DNA of 5,284 bases from Bacteroides sp. (GTDB lineage: Bacteria > Bacteroidota > Bacteroidia > Bacteroidales > GCA-2748055): NCBI GenBank assembly GCA_011048475.1, contig DSDZ01000294.1, forward strand, positions 1-5,284, in the 5' to 3' direction. Below the pieces are notes generated by a model. The model was given only the letters and a program-made list of their open reading frames with translations, made no database searches and was not told the DNA's origin. Both the position numbers and the translations under genes were made by a program. The stretch's first letter is position 1; each line of letters begins with the position of its first letter. Below, in pieces: positions 1 through 5,284 of this stretch.

Positions 1-2
1 AT

Positions 3-71
3 CCCCGCAGGGTAAAGGAGATGGAAGCACTGTTCCTGTCATGGGAGAATCAGTTCGACCGGAGCCCGTGA
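3..71 (+). CDS. C-terminal tail of a truncated plus-strand gene, product not identified
   Basis: Frame 3 is open from the window edge to a TGA at 69-71 and gives 22 residues ending KEMEALFLSWENQFDRSP. The composition (amphipathic, Glu/Leu/Trp rich) looks like a genuine protein end, whereas frame 1 stops at position 13 and frame 2 simply runs on antisense to the neighbouring gene. The stop lies 21 bp from the stop of the minus-strand GH116 gene, a normal convergent arrangement. The pattern of a short helix with a Trp near the C-terminus recalls the ends of many Bacteroidota sulfatases, which often sit beside glycoside hydrolases. Twenty-two residues cannot establish this, so the sulfatase idea is only a guess. 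The rest of the gene lies to the left of the window. Confidence 0.45.
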   Translation, partial: PRRVKEMEALFLSWENQFDRSP

Positions 72-92
72 CAGGATCCCCGACACGTATCC

Positions 93-2669
93 TTACAGTT
101 CCTCCCCTTTGCCGTTTACGAACCGGTCGACCGGGATGGATCCTGAAACCACCTCCACAAAGGGTTCCCCATTCCTGAGTCCCGCCAGACCGTATCCGGT
201 GGCGGCGGAAATAAAACATTTGAAATCGTTGCCGATCCGGGAATCAATGACCAGCGTGCTGGTTACCGCATCATAAAAAAAACCAGTCAGCCCCTGTATC
301 AGCGCATAACTGGAAAGCGCCCTGGCATACCAGTGCCCGCATTCATATTCATTGAACGGATTCCTCATGGTCCCGTCGTACCGCCGGCGGACCTCCCGGA
401 CAATTTCCAGCCCCATGTCCACCTCCCCCTGGATCATCAGGTGGGAGGCCACCTGGTATTCAATCCCGGTCCACACTTCATTGCTGTACACGAACGGAAG
501 CGAAGGCATGCCTCCCCGGGGCCAGGTACAGAGGAGGAGTCCCCCGTCACTCCCGCACGCAAACCCGGGGCGCTGCGGATTTACATGGTCCGTAAGGTCT
601 TTCCTGAAGTTGTACCGGTGCACGGAACGCAGGTGGCTTCGGACCTTTTCCCGGTCCAGCACTTCGGGCAATCCGCATACCGCATCGAACCAGGCACCGA
701 TCACCCCGTCCGACAGGCATCCCGTTCCGTACTGGTATTTGGGCCCTTCTGTTTTCAGCAATTCCAGTGCCTCCTCGCTGTAATCAATGTTCCATGCGGA
801 TCCCGGCTGTTCATCGGGGGCAGGGGTGCGGAGCCCCCTCCAGGTGGTTTTCTGGATGAAATATTCCCCGTTGAAAAGTGAATCTTGCATGTAAGTTGTC
901 CCCCGGCCCAGAAGTCCCCTGTAATGGTCGCTCTCCTCACCCACGGCTTCCGCCATGCGGATCATGGCAAATGTGGCTCCCAGGTAGATGCTGGTACACA
1001 TCCCGTCGGGTCCCCAGAATTCAATGTCATAGGTGTTGTGGTGGGGCTCTTCCAGGATGCCTTTGCCTTCAGGGTCCCAGGTGGATGAGCAGTAGTGGTA
1101 GCTCTTTTTGACCTGCGGCCAGATGCCCCTCAGCCATTCCGTATCACCGGAGATCCGCCACTCCCTGTAAACCTTCATGATCCCGCCCAGCTGTCCGTCC
1201 GCAGCCGCATGAAAATCATGGGCGGTTTCCTGAATGGGAAGGGCTGAGCGGAAGGTCTGGTGTCCCTTTTCATCCTGGCTGACGGAGAACTCGGTCTCCC
1301 GCAGGGTCCTCTCCAGATAAGGGAACAGGTGCGGAATGGCCTGCGCATAGTTCCAGACATGGGTGCAGGAACCCGGGCAGCAACCGCTGCCGGAATCGAA
1401 ACATCCTTCATAAGCCCAGAGCCTGCCGTCCTTCTGCCTGAGCACGGTGGGTGATTTCAGGATGGTCAGGTTGGCGGAGACCGCTTCCAAAACTTCCGGG
1501 GGCAGGTCCGAGGAAAAGAAAGTGCTGCTGAATTTCTCCGATTCGCTGAGCAACTCCTCATATCGAGACAACCAGTACTGCGCAATCCCGGTGATATCCC
1601 CGAACGTGCCCGAATACCAGGGTTCATAAAACTGGGAGGTATATTCCGGGGAACAGCAGCCGCTGACGGGATCGCATGCCAAACCTTCCTGCACCGGCGC
1701 CAGGGCTCCGTACCGGGTGTCGGAATGGGGCACGTACCAGCACATCAGCAGGGGGATGGTCTTCGTTTCCCCGGGCTGCAGGGTCAACGGAACATAAAGT
1801 GAGGCTTCCGCGGATCCTTCTGTAGCCGTATCCGCGGGCATCTCCATATTCCCGATATCCTTCCAGAGCATTGTCCGCCCGTCGTACCATCCCCCCCGGA
1901 ACCACCGGTAATCAACCCTGGCATCTTCAGGGGTGAAAATTGCAAAATCCCCCTTGTAGTGAGGTTTGTCCGGCAGGCATTCCTGTGCCAGGATAAAACC
2001 TTTTTCCATCTTCCGGATGCTGTGGCCCTTTTCCGGGTAGGTGGGTCCCCAGACATTGGCTCCCCGGATGCGCATGAAGTTCCGGGCATGATAGGAAAAC
2101 ACCATTTCCAGTGTGGAGTCGGTCAGGTTCGTGAATGTATATTCCAGCGCCGCCACCGGGAGGGAGGAATTATCCTCGTCGCCCGGTATAAACGGGCTCC
2201 AGCCCCGGATGCTCACATCCAGGGGGATATCCCCGTCCTTCAGGCGGATCGTGGCAAAGGGGAACCTCGCCAGGAACTCGGCTTCTTCGAAACGGGGAAA
2301 CCCGTAATTGCTGTCTGAACTTCCGTTGCCCGTGTATGGGCTGCCGAATAACTTGAAGTCCTGCACGGGGCCTTCAAGCACCTTCGCGCCGTTTTTCAGA
2401 CCCCTGACGGCAACCGCCCCGAACATAAAAGGCTGGTGGAAGATGTCAAGATGGTGACGGACCGATACATGGGAAATGCATCCGTTGCCTTCGAGGCAGA
2501 TCATGCCTGCCCCGATGCCTCCCATCGGGAATGCGATCCGGTTCAGGCGTTCCCCCGTGTAGGTTGTGTTGAATTCTGCCTGGAGCGGTTGATCCGCATC
2601 ACTTTGCCTGTTGCAGGCATATGCGACCACCGCGAGGATCAGGCACGTTAAGAGACTTGTGAGTTTCAT
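93..2669 (-). CDS. GH116-family (DUF608) glycoside hydrolase, lipoprotein; beta-glucosidase/glucosylceramidase-like
   Basis: The 858-residue product belongs to the family of human GBA2 and the bacterial beta-glucosidase TxGH116, retaining enzymes that cleave beta-glucosides and related beta-glycosides. An N-terminal signal with the lipobox AYAC (Cys19) predicts a lipid-anchored envelope protein. Residues about 30-370 form the N-terminal beta-sandwich region, opening with GIGAGMICLEGNG. Residues about 385-858 form the (alpha/alpha)6 catalytic domain. Visible active-site candidates are Glu421 in AYEGCFD (nucleophile), Asp548 in NTYD (acid/base), His484-Asp485, and Glu774 and Arg783 in NEYECGHWYAR, which fit the sugar-binding Glu/Arg pair of TxGH116. 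Length is normal for the family. A cysteine-rich stretch, GCCPGSC at 429-435, sits just after the nucleophile. The start ATG gives an immediate signal peptide and has no clear Shine-Dalgarno. The gene follows the GH97 gene by 69 bp, so co-transcription is likely. Family assignment is firm; the substrate is unknown, since GH116 also includes beta-xylosidase and N-acetylglucosaminidase activities. Confidence 0.93.
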   Translation of the reverse strand: MKLTSLLTCLILAVVAYACNRQSDADQPLQAEFNTTYTGERLNRIAFPMGGIGAGMICLEGNGCISHVSVRHHLDIFHQPFMFGAVAVRGLKNGAKVLEGPVQDFKLFGSPYTGNGSSDSNYGFPRFEEAEFLARFPFATIRLKDGDIPLDVSIRGWSPFIPGDEDNSSLPVAALEYTFTNLTDSTLEMVFSYHARNFMRIRGANVWGPTYPEKGHSIRKMEKGFILAQECLPDKPHYKGDFAIFTPEDARVDYRWFRGGWYDGRTMLWKDIGNMEMPADTATEGSAEASLYVPLTLQPGETKTIPLLMCWYVPHSDTRYGALAPVQEGLACDPVSGCCSPEYTSQFYEPWYSGTFGDITGIAQYWLSRYEELLSESEKFSSTFFSSDLPPEVLEAVSANLTILKSPTVLRQKDGRLWAYEGCFDSGSGCCPGSCTHVWNYAQAIPHLFPYLERTLRETEFSVSQDEKGHQTFRSALPIQETAHDFHAAADGQLGGIMKVYREWRISGDTEWLRGIWPQVKKSYHYCSSTWDPEGKGILEEPHHNTYDIEFWGPDGMCTSIYLGATFAMIRMAEAVGEESDHYRGLLGRGTTYMQDSLFNGEYFIQKTTWRGLRTPAPDEQPGSAWNIDYSEEALELLKTEGPKYQYGTGCLSDGVIGAWFDAVCGLPEVLDREKVRSHLRSVHRYNFRKDLTDHVNPQRPGFACGSDGGLLLCTWPRGGMPSLPFVYSNEVWTGIEYQVASHLMIQGEVDMGLEIVREVRRRYDGTMRNPFNEYECGHWYARALSSYALIQGLTGFFYDAVTSTLVIDSRIGNDFKCFISAATGYGLAGLRNGEPFVEVVSGSIPVDRFVNGKGEEL

Positions 2670-2716
2670 CCTGGTATCCGTTAAAATCTATCTGTCCTGG
2701 TTGATTGATACATTCA

Positions 2717-2740
2717 AAAACAGGGGGAAACACCTATTTT
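2717..2740 (-). terminator. Weak intercistronic hairpin overlapping the GH97 stop codon
   Basis: Read on the minus strand, AAAATAGG (2740-2733) pairs with CCTGTTTT (2724-2717) around an 8-nt loop, with one G-U wobble. The right arm ends in a short U-run. The stem is A/U-rich and only about three base pairs are G-C, so it is a poor intrinsic terminator. It could cause partial termination, slow 3' decay of the GH97 message, or do nothing. It starts inside the TAA stop codon and lies 47 bp before the GH116 start. Confidence 0.3.
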
Positions 2741-4736
2741 AATCCCAGAACCCTGCAAAGCCCCCGAATGGTTTCATGGATACCGTCATCTTTCCGTCCA
2801 TAACCTGCAGGTCGGTCATCTGAAGGCTCCTGTCCGATTCGCCGTCGCGGATAAGCCTGACAGCATCGGGCATCCCGTCCATGTCTGGAAGGTTAAAAGT
2901 CAGCTCTTTACTGATATCCTCACCGTTGATGCCAGCGATGTACCATCTCGAACCGCTCTTCCTGGCGATGACCACATCTTTTCCGGGATAGCCTGCCAGG
3001 TATCGGGTATCGTCCCAGATGACCGGGACCTCCCTGAGGAAATCAATGGCAAAACCAGGGAGCTCCATGGTCTGCCCGGGGGTATCTGAGTAATGCATGA
3101 TCCCCGATTCGATGATCACCGGCAGGGCCAGTTCAAAACCATGGGTGGTCAGGTGGGGGTATTGATGATCCGAAAAAGTGCCCGGGGTATAATCCGCAGG
3201 CCCTACTGCATTCCTTGTGTAAGGAACAATGGTAAGGTGGGAGGGGACTCTTTCCGGGAAAGTCCGGTCGAACTTATAACTCTCCCCCCCACGGATCGCT
3301 TCCATGGTCAGCAGGTTCGGCCAGGTCCTCCTCCAGCCCCTGGGCAGTGTGCAGCCATGGAAATTCACCAGCAAATTGAATTCCGCCGCATCTTCCAGGA
3401 TCTCGGTGTATTGCCTGATAATCTCCTGTTTGTCCGACTGGAAGAAGTCCACCTTGATCCCCCTGATCCCCATATCACTGATCCGCTTGAACTCCATTCT
3501 CCTGCTTTTCCTGTCATCCAGCAGATCGCGCGGTTCTTCCGGAACCAAGTTGTGAATCCCGCCGGAATTGTACCAGAGCAGCAATCCCACATTTTTCTCT
3601 GCTGCATATTTGGCCAGTTGTCCCACATCGCCGTGCTTCATGTGGTTCCAGTTGGCATCCACCAGGGAATATTCCCAACCCATCTGTGCGGCAAAATCAA
3701 TGAAGGGAATGATGTCGTTGTAATCCTGCGGACTGTCGCTGTCTGACCACCAGCTCCAGGTCGCCCGCCCCGGTCTGATCCATGAAATATCTTCCAGCTG
3801 CGAAGGGGCGGAAAGATCTGTGGGCAGGCTGGTCTCCAATATCCCGGAAAGGGTTTCTCCTACGGCAATGAACCGCCAGGGAGAACTCCAGGGCAGGTTG
3901 GAATAGGATGTGTTCTCGTAGTAACCCAAGGCTTCTTCCTGCTCCGGGAATTTAAGGGTATAAAGACCGTCCGGGCATTCGGCATGCAAATGGCAGGCCC
4001 CGTAGGAACCGTCGAACCCGGCCTCGGAAACCAGCATCCAGGATCCGTTGCTTTCCAGCAGGATGGGGAATGCCCATCCATTCTTGTTCCACGGGGCTTC
4101 GGTACCGATCGCCATGGGCCCGGTGAAATAAGTCTCATAGGCAGGTGCCCAGGTGGTCACCGTATCGTAGGGATGTCCCCAGAAGCTGCCTGCTCCGAAA
4201 TCAAACCCGGTCAATTCCCGGGTGATCCGGAAATTCTGGTTGCTGTTCCCCGGAAATGCGTAGCGAAAGGCAACCCCCTTGTCATAAGCCCTGAATATGA
4301 GGCATACCTTTTGCTCTTCAGGGTTTGTGAAACAGAGTTCCATTTCGTTGTACATGTTCCGGTTGGCCAGCTTCTTCCCTGAAACCAGGGTATATTCATC
4401 GGTCATTTCCTCACGCTTTTCAACTGACACCGGTTCCAGGTTGTCAACGAACCTCCCGTCCTCCCGGATAATCCCCAGGGAAGAGGGTTCCACGATCTGC
4501 ACGAATTCGCCGTCCCGGTGTATATACACAGCGTAATAAAGCTGTCCCGAAGGTGCCAGGTCCTTTTTGAGCACTTCCACGCGGATCAGATTGCCGGGAG
4601 AGCTTATCTGCCACCTGCTGTTCTCCCGGACACAGCCCGTCAGCATTATGAATCCCGCGATCCCTGTGAAAATGGCTGCTGTATAGGGGGCGCTGCCCTT
4701 TTCCCTGAACCTGATTAAACGTTTTAAGGTTTTCAT
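2739..4736 (-). CDS. GH97-family glycoside hydrolase, lipoprotein; retaining alpha-galactosidase-like branch
   Basis: The 665-residue product is a complete GH97 protein, the family of the Bacteroides SusB alpha-glucosidase and the retaining alpha-galactosidase BtGH97b. The signal peptide has a long basic n-region and a strong lipobox LTGC (Cys35), predicting lipid anchoring in the envelope. Residues about 40-310 are the N-terminal beta-sandwich, about 311-560 the TIM barrel (SWWSDSDSPQDYND, then GWEYSLVDANW), and about 565-665 the C-terminal beta domain. The barrel contains GIKVDFFQSD with Asp430 where the retaining enzymes have their nucleophile, and RGGES with Glu485 as acid/base. Their 55-residue spacing equals that recalled for BtGH97b (Asp415/Glu470), and the length is close to that enzyme. 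Inverting SusB-type members lack this Asp. An alpha-galactosidase-type activity is therefore the best inference, though the retaining branch may hold other specificities. It is the first gene of the likely operon with GH116 and diverges from the deoC-like gene across 208 bp. Confidence 0.94.
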   Translation of the reverse strand: MKTLKRLIRFREKGSAPYTAAIFTGIAGFIMLTGCVRENSRWQISSPGNLIRVEVLKKDLAPSGQLYYAVYIHRDGEFVQIVEPSSLGIIREDGRFVDNLEPVSVEKREEMTDEYTLVSGKKLANRNMYNEMELCFTNPEEQKVCLIFRAYDKGVAFRYAFPGNSNQNFRITRELTGFDFGAGSFWGHPYDTVTTWAPAYETYFTGPMAIGTEAPWNKNGWAFPILLESNGSWMLVSEAGFDGSYGACHLHAECPDGLYTLKFPEQEEALGYYENTSYSNLPWSSPWRFIAVGETLSGILETSLPTDLSAPSQLEDISWIRPGRATWSWWSDSDSPQDYNDIIPFIDFAAQMGWEYSLVDANWNHMKHGDVGQLAKYAAEKNVGLLLWYNSGGIHNLVPEEPRDLLDDRKSRRMEFKRISDMGIRGIKVDFFQSDKQEIIRQYTEILEDAAEFNLLVNFHGCTLPRGWRRTWPNLLTMEAIRGGESYKFDRTFPERVPSHLTIVPYTRNAVGPADYTPGTFSDHQYPHLTTHGFELALPVIIESGIMHYSDTPGQTMELPGFAIDFLREVPVIWDDTRYLAGYPGKDVVIARKSGSRWYIAGINGEDISKELTFNLPDMDGMPDAVRLIRDGESDRSLQMTDLQVMDGKMTVSMKPFGGFAGFWD

Positions 4737-4807
4737 TGATTAAATGTAGCTGAATCCTGCCCTTCCCAGGTCCTGTATTTTTTCTGATTGGTATGATATT
4801 TTAAAAG

Positions 4808-4828
4808 GGAAAGCCTGATACGCTTTCC
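4808..4828. promoter_or_regulatory. Perfect 7-bp inverted repeat with 7-nt spacer, candidate operator
   Basis: GGAAAGC (4808-4814) and GCTTTCC (4822-4828) are exact inverted copies separated by CTGATAC. A further G-T pair flanks the arms. The dyad lies 72 bp upstream of the GH97 start and about 10 bp upstream of the best minus-strand -10-like element, a usual place for a dimeric regulator to bind. No T-run follows it on either strand and neither flanking gene ends here, which argues against a terminator. The binding protein is not in the window, and a chance dyad cannot be excluded. Confidence 0.4.
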
Positions 4829-4903
4829 TGTCGGTGAATATAACTTACTTATTTAATAAAATACAGTACCGGCGCAGGGTTTCCGGATAATACTTTTAGG
4901 ACA

Positions 4904-4917
4904 GGGAAGGATTTCCC
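4904..4917 (+). other. Small hairpin in the predicted leader of the deoC-like gene
   Basis: GGGAA (4904-4908) pairs with TTCCC (4913-4917) around a GGAT tetraloop, ending 18 nt before the AAGGA ribosome-binding site. A 5-bp stem with three G-C pairs could form in the leader RNA. It is too small to be called a riboswitch, and no ligand-binding core is visible. Confidence 0.2.
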
Positions 4918-4935
4918 CATAATTGCCCTATATTT

Positions 4936-4940
4936 AAGGA
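4936..4940 (+). promoter_or_regulatory. Probable ribosome-binding site of the deoC-like gene
   Basis: AAGGA ends 4 nt before the ATG at 4945 and 13 nt before an alternative in-frame ATG at 4954. Neither spacing is ideal. The first ATG is preferred because the stretch between is A-rich and open, as is common for Bacteroidota starts. The choice changes only three residues. Confidence 0.4.
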
Positions 4941-4944
4941 TAAA

Positions 4945-5284
4945 ATGAGTCCTATGGCAGCACCCAGCTGGCAGGAAATTGCCAAAATGATTGATCATTC
5001 CCTGCTTCATCCCACCATGAGCGACCGGGAGTTGATGGAGGGTATCGCCCTGGCAGGGAGATTCAACGTGGCATCGGTTTGTATCAAACCCTACGCGGTG
5101 AAAATGGCCGCAGAAATGCTTGCAGGCTCGGATGTCCGGGTATGTACCGTGATCGGGTTCCCCCACGGGAACAGCAGGGTGGATGTGAAGGTATATGAGA
5201 CCGAGAGGGCCATTGAAGACGGCGCAACAGAAATCGACATGGTGGTCAATATCGGTAAGGTGCTTTCGGAGGACTGGGAATACG
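4945..5284 (+). CDS. deoC: Deoxyribose-phosphate aldolase family protein (DeoC-like), N-terminal part
   Basis: The gene is cut by the window edge after 113 complete codons, roughly half of a normal DeoC. The family is a cytoplasmic class I aldolase that splits 2-deoxyribose 5-phosphate into glyceraldehyde 3-phosphate and acetaldehyde. Diagnostic segments are IDHSLLHPT (residues 16-24), VASVCIKPY (42-50), VCTVIGFPHGN (66-76) and GATEIDMVVNIG (93-104). Asp98 in EIDMV matches the conserved catalytic Asp102 of E. coli DeoC. The Schiff-base lysine lies beyond the window and cannot be checked. LLHPT replaces the LLKP-type sequence of many bacterial DeoC proteins, and the stretch ending GKVLSEDWEY suggests a DeoC-like subfamily that I associate with sugar-use loci, so the true substrate may differ. 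It diverges from the GH97-GH116 pair and may share its regulation. The family call is firm; the exact substrate is not. Confidence 0.9.
   Translation, partial: MSPMAAPSWQEIAKMIDHSLLHPTMSDRELMEGIALAGRFNVASVCIKPYAVKMAAEMLAGSDVRVCTVIGFPHGNSRVDVKVYETERAIEDGATEIDMVVNIGKVLSEDWEY

Larger units (their letters stand above)
4737..4944. promoter_or_regulatory. Divergent intergenic region with promoters for the GH97-GH116 pair and the deoC-like gene
   Basis: This 208-bp, A/T-rich gap is the only space between two divergent starts, so both promoters should lie here. No box matches the Bacteroidota consensus (TTTG at -33, TAnnTTTG at -7) exactly. On the plus strand, GATAAT (4886-4891) running into TACTTTTA (4891-4898) is the closest -10/-7-like element and would leave a leader of about 40 nt before the deoC-like start. 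On the minus strand, TATCAT (4798-4793) after an A/T tract with TTTTAAAA (4799-4806) is a possible -10 for GH97. Both are weak hand matches. No small ORF or RNA gene was seen in the gap. Confidence 0.5.

Noticed and set aside
73..93. AGGAT/ATCCT inverted repeat between the two convergent stop codons
   Set aside because: The stem is only 5 bp with an 11-nt loop and no T-run on either side, so it is not credible as a bidirectional terminator.
333..881. Plus-strand open frame of 182 codons inside the GH116 gene
   Set aside because: It is antisense to conserved GH116 catalytic-domain codons, low in recognisable motifs, and has no own promoter or ribosome-binding site.
2683..2718. Minus-strand TTTG (2718-2715) and TAGATTTT (2690-2683), resembling a Bacteroidota promoter for GH116
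   Set aside because: The 24-nt spacing is too long for the usual arrangement, the -7 box has a mismatch, and the leader would be only a few nucleotides. Read-through from GH97 is simpler.
3093..3746. Plus-strand open frame of 217 codons inside the GH97 gene
   Set aside because: It lies wholly antisense to a well-supported GH97 coding region. The product is rich in Pro, His and Gln with no recognisable domain or signal, as expected of an antisense shadow.
4756..4780. CCTG/CAGG short dyads followed by a T-run in the divergent intergenic region
   Set aside because: The arms are only 4 bp, and the site is between divergent starts where no transcript needs a terminator.
4849..5166. Minus-strand open frame of 105 codons opposite the deoC-like gene
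   Set aside because: It overlaps clear DeoC motifs on the plus strand and crosses the promoter region. Its translation shows no family features.

Overview
The window looks like chromosomal sequence from a Bacteroidota bacterium, probably a polysaccharide- or glycoside-degrading member of the Bacteroidia. Two large glycoside hydrolases carry lipoprotein signal peptides, one is of the GH97 (SusB-type) family typical of this phylum, and neither has a clear Shine-Dalgarno sequence. This assignment rests on family distribution and gene style and is not proven from 5.3 kb. Base composition is moderately GC-rich and there is no sign of mobile DNA, CRISPR or RNA genes.

Layout, left to right. Positions 3-71 hold what looks like the last 22 codons of a plus-strand gene cut by the window edge. 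It converges tail-to-tail, 21 bp apart, on a minus-strand pair. That pair is transcribed right to left: first a 665-residue GH97 lipoprotein (2739-4736), then after 69 bp an 858-residue GH116/DUF608 lipoprotein (93-2669). A small hairpin overlaps the GH97 stop codon in the short gap. To the right of GH97 is a 208-bp divergent intergenic region (4737-4944) holding a perfect 7-7-7 inverted repeat. A plus-strand deoxyribose-phosphate-aldolase-like gene (deoC family) starts at 4945 and runs off the window.

How the genes may work together. The GH97 has the residues of the retaining, alpha-galactosidase-like branch of its family. The GH116 belongs to the beta-glucosidase/glucosylceramidase family. 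Both should be anchored in the cell envelope by a lipid. As a probable two-gene operon they could trim alpha- and beta-linked sugars from one glycoside or oligosaccharide in the periplasm or at the cell surface. The divergent aldolase would act in the cytoplasm on a phosphorylated sugar. No SusC/SusD pair, transporter or regulator lies inside the window, so the substrate cannot be named. I found no clearly new system. The points most worth a second look are the cysteine-rich insertion beside the GH116 nucleophile, the inverted repeat in the divergent promoter region, and the GH97/GH116 pairing.
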